DNA of 64,000 bases from Leucobacter sp. G161 (GCF_001482305.1 NZ_LOHP01000065.1:1-64000); one strand, 5' to 3'; shown: positions 1 to 9,310, counted from the first letter of the stretch. Program-made: numbers and translations. Notes: generated by a model not told the origin, from the letters alone.

Positions 1-1
1 G

Positions 2-412
2 TCGCACACGGTGAGTTTCACCGAAGAGCTCTCGAGCCCAGAGCCCGCAGCCACCCACGACAACGGGACCATCACTCTCCCAGAAGCCGGCGTGTACCGC
101 CTGACCTACACGGCAACACCTTCGTCGGTCACCACCCCGGCATCGGCATCAATTGCAACCGACGTCACTTCGACTTGCTCGCTGTACCATAACGGTACGC
201 AGCTCCCCAGCTCCGTCGTTGACCTCCCAGTCCTCAACGTGAACGTCCCTCTCGTCCTCACAGTGCGGGTGCCCCTCCAGGGCGGCTCGTTTGGCACCAC
301 GACATACCTGGAGGCACAGGCAGGAGACACCATCTCGTTCGCGAGCGAACTCGCCCCGCATGTCCCCGCCGCAGACACCACGGTCACGCTCTCCGTCGAA
401 CGAATCGCGTAA
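2..412 (+). CDS. C-terminal part of a beta-rich protein (C1q/TNF-like jelly roll suspected)
   Basis: The frame is open to the window edge, so the gene probably begins upstream; the GTG at 11 is only an internal candidate start. The visible ~133 residues alternate short hydrophobic strands with turns (ITLPEAGVYRLTYTA, then LYHNGTQLP, then GDTISFASEL, then TTVTLSVERIA). This pattern resembles C1q/TNF or BclA-like C-terminal jelly-roll domains found on surface or phage-tail proteins. No catalytic motif or membrane segment is visible. The fold assignment is inference from pattern alone; that the frame is coding is more secure than its function. Confidence 0.5.
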   Translation, partial: SHTVSFTEELSSPEPAATHDNGTITLPEAGVYRLTYTATPSSVTTPASASIATDVTSTCSLYHNGTQLPSSVVDLPVLNVNVPLVLTVRVPLQGGSFGTTTYLEAQAGDTISFASELAPHVPAADTTVTLSVERIA

Positions 413-562
413 CCCTAGATGCGCTCTCGCGACTGGCCAACAGGGTGAAGAACGCAAGGTTGCGTTGCTCCACGGCGCGCCCCAACACTGCATGTAGCGT
501 GTCATTATCAACGTCGAGCGCCTCAGCATCACTATCAATTCCGCCGGCGGCAAGTGTCTCGG

Positions 563-1486
563 CTATGCCGCTGCGCCGCGGCGGCGCAGTTCCTGCCGCG
601 TTACCCCGTACAGTTCGAGCAGCGCACGATACATCGTCGATGCCGATCCGAACCCGGACCGCTCAGCGACCTCCCCGCTCGAGAGCGCGTCATGCTCGGG
701 GTTCTGCAGCAGCGACCGCGCGACCCTGCCCCGCTCCCGACGGAGCTCAGCTGCGACGCTCGTCTCATGCCGCGCAAACGCGAGCTGCAGTTGCCGCACG
801 GAGCAGCCGATGGTCTCTGCGAGCTCAGCCGTGTTGAACCCGGGGCGCTTGCACTCACGCGCGATCACACCGATGGCGTTACGCCACACGTCAGAGACTC
901 CCCTGGCGGGCTGCCCCGACAGCATTGGGAAGCGGTGCCGCAACAGGGCTCCCGCCATTTCGATCGCGACGCGAGACACCGTCGCCGCGTCACCCGGGCT
1001 CACCTGGGGCGGGGCGGCGGCCAGCTCAGTCAGATAGCTGCGCATCGCCCGCTCAGGCAGCGTGAGTTCCCCATACACAGCAGCCACTTCGGGCAGGTTC
1101 GAGAGGAACGGCAGGAGCACCTCACGGTCAATCCGGACGACCAAAAACTTCCACGGCGTCAAGAAGCGCACGCGGAGCGGGAGGCCGCTTGGCGCAATCA
1201 GGAGCGGGGCGTCTGACTCAATCCAGGCTCCGTTCTCCAGGTAGGCAAAGGTGCCGCGTTCAACGAAAACGACATCGAAGGTCGGCATACCAGGCACCAA
1301 CGGCCGGCGCTCGATCTCCGTCGGCCCTCCCGAGGCATCGATGACATACACCGGGCCGAACGCGTGGACGACCGCATCCATGGCGAGCGAATCGCGGCTG
1401 CGGGTACCCTCGCGCTGCAGGTCAGCGCTCGAAAACTCGGCCACGTCGCGGTCGGAGATCTGACGCGGGGCACTGGAGTGGGGCAT
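563..1486 (-). CDS. AraC-family transcriptional regulator
   Basis: The 307-residue protein has the two-part layout of AraC regulators. The N-terminal ~200 residues are beta-rich, matching the AraC-binding-like (AraC_binding_2) type that senses a small ligand. A C-terminal double helix-turn-helix at about 205-303 contains FNTAELAETIGCSVRQLQ and, in the second unit, SGFGSASTMYRALLELYGVT, the hallmark of the family. It is transcribed away from the DUF2695 gene, with no partner gene close enough to name a target. The ligand cannot be read from the sequence. Family assignment is secure; regulon unknown. Confidence 0.9.
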   Translation of the reverse strand: MPHSSAPRQISDRDVAEFSSADLQREGTRSRDSLAMDAVVHAFGPVYVIDASGGPTEIERRPLVPGMPTFDVVFVERGTFAYLENGAWIESDAPLLIAPSGLPLRVRFLTPWKFLVVRIDREVLLPFLSNLPEVAAVYGELTLPERAMRSYLTELAAAPPQVSPGDAATVSRVAIEMAGALLRHRFPMLSGQPARGVSDVWRNAIGVIARECKRPGFNTAELAETIGCSVRQLQLAFARHETSVAAELRRERGRVARSLLQNPEHDALSSGEVAERSGFGSASTMYRALLELYGVTRQELRRRGAAA

Positions 1487-1569
1487 GTGTCAACGGTACC
1501 GAACTGTTGACCGCCCCACGGCAGAGACACGGCCGCCTTGTCACACAGCCGCCTGTGTGCGCTGCATGC

Positions 1570-1974
1570 TTACTCGCGCCGTTTGCTGCGCCAGATCGTG
1601 CAGGGCTGCGTCGACCCACGCCGCACTCCGCGGCAGGGTTCAATGATGAAGCTTCCGTCGCTCTCGCGATAGTTTGCAGGGTCATCAGCATCGCATTCCT
1701 CGTAGACGTTCCAGAAGATCTCGCAATCGCAGAAGCCGCCGCGCCTGCCCAGGCGGTCGGCGAGCCCCGTGGCGGCGGGCGCTCTCAGATCTCGGAAGCG
1801 TTCAGTGAAGCGCAGCGTGGTGTCGCACCCGAACTCACCCAGTTGGCGGCTGACGTAGCACGCCAGACACTCTCGATGATTCGGAACTGCGAGCGTGGAC
1901 GCGGCCTCACGCAGTAATCGTTCGGCGTACTCGGTCACTTCGTTGTGTAGAGGTTTCATGGGGACAGTATGCAC
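1570..1974 (-). CDS. DUF2695 family protein
   Basis: The 134-residue protein carries the DUF2695 pattern: a conserved Cys pair (ECLACYVSRQLGEFGCD), the stretch TLRFTERFRDLRAP, and the C-terminal DCEIFWNVYE block preceded by a Gly-rich turn. The function of this family is not known. The GTG start at 1974 has a GGAGG four bases upstream; an in-frame ATG at 1959 is the alternative and lacks a well-placed Shine-Dalgarno. It is monocistronic and in the same direction as the AraC gene, 83 bp upstream of that gene. Confidence 0.75.
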   Translation of the reverse strand: MHTVPMKPLHNEVTEYAERLLREAASTLAVPNHRECLACYVSRQLGEFGCDTTLRFTERFRDLRAPAATGLADRLGRRGGFCDCEIFWNVYEECDADDPANYRESDGSFIIEPCRGVRRGSTQPCTIWRSKRRE

Positions 1975-2055
1975 TCGACCTCCGACATGTACACCTCACT
2001 CGTTGCCGAACAGGGAAGCAACGCAATAACACCCAGCCTGGCTGGACATCTCAGC

Positions 2056-2262
2056 TCAGGCCTCAGGGAGCACGATCACGGGTGCCGGGCCAGCCCACCG
2101 CGGGCGGGCAAGGAAATCACGTTTGCGTAACTTCAGGAACGCCGCTTGCGCATCAAGTTCGGCAAAATTCCCAACCGCCCACCACGTCACACACTGAGTC
2201 CCCCACAGGGCAGGCGGACCAGTACGCAACGTTCGTAGTGCACTAATTCGCAACTGCACCAC
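2056..2262 (-). CDS. Small unrecognised ORF, 68 aa
   Basis: This is a short open frame with a compact, plausible end (KRDFLARPRWAGPAPVIVLPEA) but no recognised family and no clear Shine-Dalgarno. Codon third positions are less GC-rich than in neighbouring genes. It could be a real small protein, a decayed gene end, or chance. I do not assign a function. Confidence 0.2.
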   Translation of the reverse strand: MVQLRISALRTLRTGPPALWGTQCVTWWAVGNFAELDAQAAFLKLRKRDFLARPRWAGPAPVIVLPEA

Positions 2263-2752
2263 GGAAAGTCACCACTTGCGGCCTTGTCGAGCCCTCACCT
2301 AGTGTCGGGTCATGGCTCAGGCACAGCAGCAGGTCACGGGGACGCCGCCGGGCACCCCAGACAACCACGCTGCCCGCGCCCTGCCGGATTCAGGGCCGGT
2401 CGCTGATGTCGAGGTCGGCCAGTTCCTGAACCGCGGCTTGTCCCCCGGACAAACCCCGCCATGAAACGCACTGGTACCTCTCGCCGCACGACTGTCGCCG
2501 CCGGAGGTACCGCGCGCCGGTCCACGGCGTGAGTGGGACGCATTCGTCACGGAACCCGAACACCCCTGGGGCAGCACGACCCCGTGCGTGTCCCAGCCAA
2601 CCACTTCCGCACTGATCCACGCTGTGCTGAAAAGCTCACGGCGGGCGACGTCGCGCACCGTCGATGCGTGGCCCCCGCAGGCCGCGATGCTACCGCGCTG
2701 GCTCGCGCGCCGGTGGCCGAACACCCCGCACCGAGACGATGGAAGGACACCT
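2263..2752. other. 490-bp stretch without a confident gene
   Basis: On the + strand an ATG at 2312 opens a 50-codon frame ending at 2464 (MAQAQQQVTGTPPGTPDNH at its start). The same frame reopens after that stop and runs without interruption into the esterase at 2753, but its composition is arginine/proline-rich and not gene-like. The minus-strand ORFs are low-complexity shadows. I see no hairpin terminator or repeat. Most likely this is a leader/promoter region with possibly decayed coding sequence. Confidence 0.3.
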
Positions 2753-3892
2753 ATGCAGTCATTCAGCGATATCCCGCTGCACATTCAGCAAGCGCTCTCC
2801 GCGCAGATGCGCCGCGTGGTCAAACATCAGCTCGATCGAATGGCGCGCCAGCCTGGGGCAGCAGCCCAGGGCGGCGAAGGCGCGGGCCAGGCCAGCGGCC
2901 CGCTCTCATCGGATGCGCCCGGCGCGATCATCACAGCCGCCCGCGCCGAATATCTCGCAGAGCGTACGTTCTGGAACGTCGGCGGGCCAGACATGCACGA
3001 GACACGGGAGCTCACCTTTGATCTCTCGGGAACGCAGGTCCGAGCACGCATGCACCGCCCAACGGACGCGCCCGTTCTACCGGCGATCGTCTTTATGCAC
3101 GGCGGCGGGTTCATGCTCGGAAATCTCGACTCCCACGATCGGATCGCGCGGGTCCTCGCGGGAGCCTCTGGCGCTGCCGTCGTCGCCATCGACTACTCCC
3201 TCTCTCCCGAGGCACGATTCCCCCAGGCGCTCCTTGAGTGCGCCGGAGCCATAGCTCACCTCTCGCTCGGCGGCGAGCGCTACGGTATCGATGGCGGACG
3301 TCTCGCCGTCGCAGGCGATTCGGCGGGAGCCATGCTCGCGCTCGGAGCGGTGCTCATGCTTCGCGACGAACCCGCTCGCGTGCCGGGAGCCGTGGCTCAG
3401 CCCGAGCGAGTCGTTGCGGCGATCAAGGCGATGCTGCTCTACTACGGCGGGTACGGCCTCGAGGACTCCCCGTCACGGCACCGCTTTGGCGGGTTCTGGG
3501 ACGGTATGTCGCCCGACGACCTCGCCCTCATCGACGACACCTACCTCACCGAGCCCTCGGATCGAGACAGCCCGTACGCCGCGCTCCTCACCGCCGATCT
3601 CGACGCACCGCTGCCACCGGCGTTCGTCGTGGGCGCGGAACTCGATCCCCTCCGAGATGACACGGAGGCGCTCGCACTCCGGCTCGCAGCTGCCGGACAC
3701 GACGTGCAGTGGTCGATCGTTCCAGGAGTGCTGCACTCGTTCCTCCATTTCGGCCGCATGCTGGATTCCGCGTCGGCCGCCCTTGCGGACGGCGCCGAGT
3801 TCGCGAGACATCGCCTTGCGACACAGAGCCCGACGCCCCCGGTGTTCGTGCGCTCCAATGGCAGTCAGGAGAGCCCCAGACAGACACGTTGA
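2753..3892 (+). CDS. Alpha/beta hydrolase fold-3 esterase (HSL family)
   Basis: The 379-residue cytoplasmic enzyme belongs to the hormone-sensitive-lipase-like esterases, which hydrolyse short acyl esters. The oxyanion-hole motif HGGGF is at residues 116-120 and the nucleophile elbow GDSAG at 188-192 (Ser190). The acidic residue lies in AELDPLRDD, and the catalytic His in PGVLHSF near the C-terminus. The ATG at 2753 was chosen because GGAAGGA sits six bases upstream; the frame is open further upstream but that part is not protein-like. It precedes a peptide ABC operon by 84 bp, but a palindrome between them argues for separate control. The natural substrate is unknown. Confidence 0.9.
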   Translation: MQSFSDIPLHIQQALSAQMRRVVKHQLDRMARQPGAAAQGGEGAGQASGPLSSDAPGAIITAARAEYLAERTFWNVGGPDMHETRELTFDLSGTQVRARMHRPTDAPVLPAIVFMHGGGFMLGNLDSHDRIARVLAGASGAAVVAIDYSLSPEARFPQALLECAGAIAHLSLGGERYGIDGGRLAVAGDSAGAMLALGAVLMLRDEPARVPGAVAQPERVVAAIKAMLLYYGGYGLEDSPSRHRFGGFWDGMSPDDLALIDDTYLTEPSDRDSPYAALLTADLDAPLPPAFVVGAELDPLRDDTEALALRLAAAGHDVQWSIVPGVLHSFLHFGRMLDSASAALADGAEFARHRLATQSPTPPVFVRSNGSQESPRQTR

Positions 3893-3929
3893 CCCAAGCG
3901 CCAAGCCTCGCACCCTCGGCGCCTCACCT

Positions 3930-3953
3930 CCTACCCAGCATGCGTTGGGTAGG
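3930..3953. promoter_or_regulatory. 24-bp near-perfect palindrome upstream of the peptide ABC operon
   Basis: CCTACCCA and TGGGTAGG form perfect 8-bp arms around an 8-bp spacer (GCATGCGT), 23 bp before the ATG of the binding-protein gene. The size and symmetry fit a dimeric repressor operator; a short 5' mRNA hairpin is the alternative. Confidence 0.5.
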
Positions 3954-3976
3954 AACATGCGAAAGGAAGCGATTCA

Positions 3977-5566
3977 ATGGTGAACAGTGCCCCCAGTGTG
4001 CGCAGCTCACAGCCCCGGCAGACCCGCCGCCGCGTTCTCGGAGCCGCGCTCGCGCTCGGCCTCGCCACCCTCCTGGCAGCCTGCGGCGGCCAGACGATTC
4101 CCGACGCCGGGAGTATTGGCCCAGGATCCCCAGTGGAGGGAGGCACACTCCGCGTCGGTTTCGTCGGCGGTGGCGCCGCAGACACCCTCGACGGCGCGGT
4201 CGCGACGAACCTCGGGGACATCGCGCGTGCCGTCAACATGTACAACTCTCTGCTGTACCGCGATGATGACTTCGCGCTGCAGCCGATGCTCGCCACCTCG
4301 GTCGAGCCCAACGCCGACGCGACGGTCTGGACGGCGCATCTCCGCACGGACGTGAAGTTCTCGGATGGGAGCCCGATGACCGCTGACGATGTCGTGGCAA
4401 GCATCGAGCGCATCGTAGACCCGGAGGACCCAAAGGTCGGCGCGGCCGGTCTCGGGCATCTGCGGGAGGTCGTCGCCATCGACGACGCCACCGTGGAGTT
4501 CCGGCTGAGCCAGCCAGACTCCGCGCTCGACGACGGGCTCGGGCAATACACCATGACAATCGTTCCTGAGGACTTTGACCCGGCGGCCCCGGTTGGCACC
4601 GGCCCCTTCATGCTCCAGAGTTTCGCCCCCGGGCAGTCGACTGTTCTCAAACGGAATCCCTACTACTGGGGTGACGACGGCCCGTTCCTCGACACGATCG
4701 AACTGCTCAACTTCAATGACACCGACGCGCTCATCAACGCACTGCTCTCGAGTCAGGTCGACGCGGTCGCCCAGATTCCCGCGGCCCTCGCCGAGGTCAT
4801 CGACTCCGATGCACGCATGCATATCCTCGACTCCGAGACCGGAATGTGGTTGCCCTTTACGATGCGCACCGACGTCGCTCCCTTCGACGACGAGCGGGTG
4901 CGACAGGCGTTTCGCCTCGTCGTGGATCGCGAACAGATGGTCGAACAGGTGCTGTCCGGCTACGGCACAGTGGGCAACGACATGTTCGCGAGTTTCGACC
5001 CGGCCTACCCGGAGTTCCCGCAGCGCACGCAAGACATCACGGAGGCGAAGCGTCTGCTCGCCGAGGCGGGCTACCCAGACGGCCTCTCCGTCGAACTCGC
5101 GACAGCCCCCATTCAGGCGGGCACCGTGGAGGCCGCGCAGGTCTTCGCCGAGCAGGCCGCCGAAGCGGGCATCACGGTGAAGATCAATCGCATGGACCTC
5201 ACGACCTACTGGGGTGACTACCTCGAGTACCCGTTCTCGCAGAGCTTCTGGTACACCCGCAACTTCCTGCCGCAGGCGAACTCGGGCGCCATGCCAGATT
5301 CGCCATTCAACGAGACCAACTGGACAGATGAGGAGTTCGTCGACCTCGTGGTGCAGGCCCGCGGCGAGATCGACGAGGCCGCGCGCAGCGCACTCATCGA
5401 GCAGGCGCAGGCGATCATGTACGAGCGCGGTGGGCTCATTATTTGGGGCTTCGCAAACCAGCTCGACGCCTACCAGTCCTACGTCGGCGGGCTCGTCCCG
5501 AATGCCACGGGGATTCCGCTCTCGGGATTCCAGCTGCAGCGCGTCTGGATTGGAGACATGTCATGA
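3977..5566 (+). CDS. Peptide-type ABC transporter substrate-binding lipoprotein (SBP family 5)
   Basis: The 529-residue protein is a lipid-anchored extracellular receptor that hands oligopeptides, or peptide-like or nickel ligands, to the permeases encoded next. An N-terminal basic TRRR stretch is followed by a hydrophobic segment and the lipobox LAAC with Cys36. The body has SBP_bac_5 features: a WTAHLRTDVKFSDGSPMTADDV segment and a GTGPFMLQSF block. An AAAGGAAG Shine-Dalgarno precedes the ATG. Its TGA overlaps the next gene's ATG, so the operon is translationally coupled. Ligand specificity cannot be read from the sequence. Confidence 0.9.
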   Translation: MVNSAPSVRSSQPRQTRRRVLGAALALGLATLLAACGGQTIPDAGSIGPGSPVEGGTLRVGFVGGGAADTLDGAVATNLGDIARAVNMYNSLLYRDDDFALQPMLATSVEPNADATVWTAHLRTDVKFSDGSPMTADDVVASIERIVDPEDPKVGAAGLGHLREVVAIDDATVEFRLSQPDSALDDGLGQYTMTIVPEDFDPAAPVGTGPFMLQSFAPGQSTVLKRNPYYWGDDGPFLDTIELLNFNDTDALINALLSSQVDAVAQIPAALAEVIDSDARMHILDSETGMWLPFTMRTDVAPFDDERVRQAFRLVVDREQMVEQVLSGYGTVGNDMFASFDPAYPEFPQRTQDITEAKRLLAEAGYPDGLSVELATAPIQAGTVEAAQVFAEQAAEAGITVKINRMDLTTYWGDYLEYPFSQSFWYTRNFLPQANSGAMPDSPFNETNWTDEEFVDLVVQARGEIDEAARSALIEQAQAIMYERGGLIIWGFANQLDAYQSYVGGLVPNATGIPLSGFQLQRVWIGDMS

Positions 5567-6522
5567 TTCTGCGACTCATCGCGCGACGCCTCGCCATCAG
5601 CGTCGCGATCCTCATCGTCGTCTCGATGGTGATCTTTTTCATCACCCTGCTCCTGCCCGGCGACCCGGCACAGGCCATCCTTGGGCAGCAGGCCACGCCC
5701 GAACGCATCGCAGCGATCCATGAACAGATGAACCTCAACGAGCCGTCGTGGAAGCGCTACGTGCTCTGGCTCGGCGGGCTGTTCGTCGGGGACTTCGGGA
5801 TATCCGCGGCGACGTCCCAACCCGTCGCCGCGCTCATCGGCGAGCGGGTGGGTGCCTCGTTGTTCCTCATGGTCGCAGCAGCGGTCATCTCGATCCCGGT
5901 CGGCATCATCGTGGGCATCTGGTCCGCGCTGCGCCGCGGCCGGCCGACTGACACGGTCATCACTGGCATCTCACTCGTGCTCGCAGCGCTCCCCGAGTTC
6001 GTTGTTGGCATTGCACTCGTCGCCCTGTTTTCGACCACGGTGTTTCAGGTCCTCCCGGCTGTGACGATGCAGCCCCCAGGGACGCAGGTCTGGGATTTCC
6101 CGTCCCAGCTGGTGCTGCCCGTGCTCGTGCTCGTGCTCGTCGTGACTCCGTACATCGTGCGCATGATGCGCGCGACAATGCTCGAGGTGCTCGATTCGGG
6201 CTACGTCGAGATGGCACGCTTGAAGGGCGTGCCGGAGCGCCGCGTGATCATGCGCCACGCGCTCCCGCACGCCATCGGCCCTGTCGCACAGGTCATCGCG
6301 ATCCAGCTCGCCTGGATGGCTGGCGGCGTGGTCGTCGTCGAGTTCCTCTTCAGGTACCCGGGCCTCGGCCAGGCACTCATCGAGGCAGTGAACTACCGCG
6401 ACGTGATGGTCGTGGTCGCGATCACCATGATCGTTGCCGTGATCTACGTCGTCGTGAATCTTCTCGCCGACATCGTCGGGATCCTCGCGAACCCGAAACT
6501 CCGCACTCGAGGAGGGAATTAA
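5563..6522 (+). CDS. Peptide ABC transporter permease, DppB type
   Basis: The 319-residue inner-membrane protein is one half of the channel. It starts with RLIARRLAISVAILIVVSMV and then LLPGDPA, the characteristic N-terminus of DppB/OppB permeases, and carries the EAA-loop region around YVEMARLKGVPERRVIMRHALPHA in its C-terminal half. About six membrane spans are visible. The ATG at 5563 overlaps the upstream stop (ATGA), so this start was preferred over the in-frame upstream extension. It pairs with the DppC-type permease that follows one base after its stop. Confidence 0.92.
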   Translation: MILRLIARRLAISVAILIVVSMVIFFITLLLPGDPAQAILGQQATPERIAAIHEQMNLNEPSWKRYVLWLGGLFVGDFGISAATSQPVAALIGERVGASLFLMVAAAVISIPVGIIVGIWSALRRGRPTDTVITGISLVLAALPEFVVGIALVALFSTTVFQVLPAVTMQPPGTQVWDFPSQLVLPVLVLVLVVTPYIVRMMRATMLEVLDSGYVEMARLKGVPERRVIMRHALPHAIGPVAQVIAIQLAWMAGGVVVVEFLFRYPGLGQALIEAVNYRDVMVVVAITMIVAVIYVVVNLLADIVGILANPKLRTRGGN

Positions 6523-6523
6523 C

Positions 6524-7456
6524 ATGTCGAATTCGCAGAACACCTCCGGCTCGCAGCCGACCGACACCCTGTCAGCACAGGATCTCGCCCAGACGAAGTC
6601 CGCACACACCGGCGCAAACGTGTCGCTCACACACCGCTTCTGGCGGCAACGGCAGGCAAAGACCGGAGTGATACTCACCGCCGCCGTCGTGCTGCTCGCG
6701 TTCCTTGGCCCGCTCCTCTTACCGTGGGCGACAGGGTATACGGCGACAGAGTTCGCCAGCCGCCCGTTCCAACCCGACGGCCTGTTCGGCACCGACAACC
6801 TCGGCCGCGACGTGTGGTCACGGTTCTTGGCAGGCGGGCTCAGCCTGCTCATCTATTCCGCGCTCGCCACACTCGTCGGGCTCGTCATCGGTGTCGCCTT
6901 CGGCATGACTGCGGCGTATACCGGCGGCTGGCTCGACTCGCTCCTCATGCGCGCGAACGACGTGCTCCTCGCCGTGCCGCAGCTGCTGTTCGCACTGCTC
7001 GCGGTGACGGTGCTCGGCCCACAGGGCTGGGTGCTCGTCACCGTGATCGGTATCACGCACGCACCGCGGATCGCTCGAGTCGCGCGTTCTGCCGCACTCA
7101 ACGTCATCAACGAGGACTACATTCTTGCGGCTGAGATGTACGCGGTCCCTCGCGGCCGGATCCTCACCCGTGAAATCCTGCCGAACATTACCGGTCCGCT
7201 CGCCGTCGAGGCGGGGCTCCGACTGACGTACTCGATCGGCGCGATCGCGTCGCTCTCGTTCCTCGGGCTCGGAATTCAGCCGCCCGCGGCAGATTGGGGC
7301 CTCATGATCAACGAGAACCGCATCGCGCTGTCACTCCAACCCGCTGGCGTGCTCCTCCCGGTCCTCGCAATCGCGATCCTGACCGTCGGTACCAACCTCA
7401 TTGCGGACTCGATCGCACGCGCGTCCGCCAACACGAACGCAGGTGAGCAGTCATGA
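6524..7456 (+). CDS. Peptide ABC transporter permease, DppC type
   Basis: The 310-residue second permease subunit has a longer cytoplasmic N-terminus typical of DppC (about 50 residues before the first membrane span). This is followed by the GTDNLGRDVWSRFLAGG motif that marks this subfamily and an EAA-type loop (AAEMYAVPRGRILTREILPN). A GAGGAGG Shine-Dalgarno lies ahead of the ATG. Its TGA overlaps the ATPase ATG by four bases. Confidence 0.92.
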   Translation: MSNSQNTSGSQPTDTLSAQDLAQTKSAHTGANVSLTHRFWRQRQAKTGVILTAAVVLLAFLGPLLLPWATGYTATEFASRPFQPDGLFGTDNLGRDVWSRFLAGGLSLLIYSALATLVGLVIGVAFGMTAAYTGGWLDSLLMRANDVLLAVPQLLFALLAVTVLGPQGWVLVTVIGITHAPRIARVARSAALNVINEDYILAAEMYAVPRGRILTREILPNITGPLAVEAGLRLTYSIGAIASLSFLGLGIQPPAADWGLMINENRIALSLQPAGVLLPVLAIAILTVGTNLIADSIARASANTNAGEQS

Positions 7457-9282
7457 CCCAGCACTCCCCCGTCGCGCCCATCGCGACGGATGCGCACAAG
7501 CACGGCACCGCCTGGCAACTTCGCATGTCCGCCGACGAGCCGATCCTCGAGGTCGACGATCTCACGATCGCGGCAACAGCGACCGACCTCGCTGTGGTGT
7601 CAGAGGTCAACCTCGACCTTCGAGCTGCAGAGATTCTCGCACTCGTCGGGGAATCCGGATCTGGCAAGACGACCGTCGGCCTAGCGATCCTCGGCCACAT
7701 CCGCCAGGGTCTCGCGCACACCGGCGGCACGGTCACGCTCTACCCGTCTGACAGTCCGCAACCTCGGGAGATGCTCACGCTCGACGAGTCGTCGAGGCGC
7801 CAGCTCCGCGGTGCGCGCGTCAGCTATGTGCCGCAGGATCCGGCGCTCTCGCTCAACCCAAGCATTCGCGTTGGCGCACAGATTCGCGAGGTGCTCGACA
7901 TTCACGACTATGGCGCGTCAGAGGCCGAGCGGGCGGATCGAGTGCGCTCGGTGCTCCGCGAGGTGGGGCTCCCGGATAGCGACGAGTACTTGCGCCGCTG
8001 GCCGCACCAGCTGTCGGGCGGACAGCAGCAGCGCATCGGAATCGCGATGGCGTTCGCGATGTACCCCGACGTCATCGTGCTCGACGAACCCACCACCGGC
8101 CTCGACGTCACCACGCAGGAGCAGGTACTCGACACCATTCGCGACATGACCGTGAAGAACCGGGTTGCGGGGCTCTACATCACCCACGACCTCGCCGTCG
8201 TTTCGGAGATCGCTGACCGGGTCGCGGTGATGCTCCGCGGCGAGATCGTCGAGGTCGGAGACACCAGCCAGGTACTTGTGCGCCCACAGCACGACTACAC
8301 ACGCCGCCTCCTCGCTGCCGTGCCCGATCTTGCAGGCAAGAACCAGCTCGGCAAGCTCTCGAAGATGAACGCGCGCACCACAGAGTTCTTGACGGGCGAG
8401 CTCGACATCCTCAAGCACACCGCCCCCGACATGGTCGTCTCCCGCTCAGGCAACGGCGACGGGGGTGGCGTCACCGGAGGTGGCGCCCACGATGCTGACG
8501 ACGCTCCGGCCGGCGCGGCGCCGGTTGCGGGGGCGGCGCAGATCTCGATCCGCGACCTCCGCGTCGCTTACGGCAAGAACCAGGTGCTCCGCGGTATCAA
8601 CCTGGATTTCGCGGCGGGCGAGAGCACGCTCCTCCTCGGCCAATCAGGATCGGGCAAGACAACACTCGCCCGATCCATCGCCGGCCTGCTCAGAGGGTAT
8701 ACGGGTTCCGTGAGCTACCACGGCGAGGAGCTCGCGACGTCCACGCGGGGGCGAACCCAGGAGCAGCGGCGGGAGATCCAATACATCTTCCAGTCCCCGT
8801 TCTCGTCGCTGAACCCGCGACGCACGCTCGGGCAGTCGCTCCTCGTGCCACTCGAGATGTCGAGCGAGCACAGCGCAGAGGAGCGCCGCGAGCGGGTGAG
8901 AGACGCCCTCGACGCCGTGCAGCTCGGCCGCCAGTTCTACGACAGGCGGCCTGGCGACCTCTCGGGCGGCGAGCGTCAACGCGCCGCAATCGCGCGCGCC
9001 CTCGTCAACATGCCATCGGTGCTCGTGTGTGACGAGATCACGTCGGCACTTGACGTCTCGGTGCAGGCGAACATCATCTCGCTCCTCCACACCCTGCAGG
9101 AGGAACGAGACCTCACCGTGCTCTTCGTCACGCACAACATCGCCCTGGCGCGCCACGTCGCCTCGCGCGTCGCCGTACTCAACCGCGGCGAGATCGTGGA
9201 CGATGGCCCGGTGGACGAGGTCCTGAACAACCCGAAGCACGCCTACACGAAGGAGCTCCTCGCCAATATTCCGACGCTGTAG
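7453..9282 (+). CDS. Fused double ATP-binding protein of the peptide ABC transporter (DppD-DppF fusion)
   Basis: Two complete ABC ATPase domains lie on one 609-residue chain, replacing the usual separate DppD and DppF. Domain 1 has Walker A GESGSGKT at 66-73 and signature LSGGQQQR near 187. Domain 2 has GQSGSGKT near 396 and LSGGERQR near 503. A glycine/alanine-rich linker (about residues 330-355) joins them. DppD/F-type C-terminal segments follow each domain (for example HDYTRRLLAAVPDL and HAYTKELLANIPTL). It completes the operon; a weak hairpin follows its stop. Confidence 0.93.
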   Translation: MTQHSPVAPIATDAHKHGTAWQLRMSADEPILEVDDLTIAATATDLAVVSEVNLDLRAAEILALVGESGSGKTTVGLAILGHIRQGLAHTGGTVTLYPSDSPQPREMLTLDESSRRQLRGARVSYVPQDPALSLNPSIRVGAQIREVLDIHDYGASEAERADRVRSVLREVGLPDSDEYLRRWPHQLSGGQQQRIGIAMAFAMYPDVIVLDEPTTGLDVTTQEQVLDTIRDMTVKNRVAGLYITHDLAVVSEIADRVAVMLRGEIVEVGDTSQVLVRPQHDYTRRLLAAVPDLAGKNQLGKLSKMNARTTEFLTGELDILKHTAPDMVVSRSGNGDGGGVTGGGAHDADDAPAGAAPVAGAAQISIRDLRVAYGKNQVLRGINLDFAAGESTLLLGQSGSGKTTLARSIAGLLRGYTGSVSYHGEELATSTRGRTQEQRREIQYIFQSPFSSLNPRRTLGQSLLVPLEMSSEHSAEERRERVRDALDAVQLGRQFYDRRPGDLSGGERQRAAIARALVNMPSVLVCDEITSALDVSVQANIISLLHTLQEERDLTVLFVTHNIALARHVASRVAVLNRGEIVDDGPVDEVLNNPKHAYTKELLANIPTL

Positions 9283-9286
9283 GGCC

Positions 9287-9310
9287 GCGCCCACGTATCC
9301 GCCGTGGCGC
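9287..9310 (+). terminator. Weak hairpin after the peptide ABC operon
   Basis: CCACG (9291-9295) pairs with CGTGG (9303-9307), extended by GCG/CGC across a one-base bulge, five bases after the ATPase stop. There is no T-run, so termination is only a suggestion. Confidence 0.3.

Noticed and set aside
4007-5032. A 341-codon minus frame opposite the peptide-binding lipoprotein
   Set aside because: The + strand protein has a lipobox, family motifs and a Shine-Dalgarno; the antisense frame has none.
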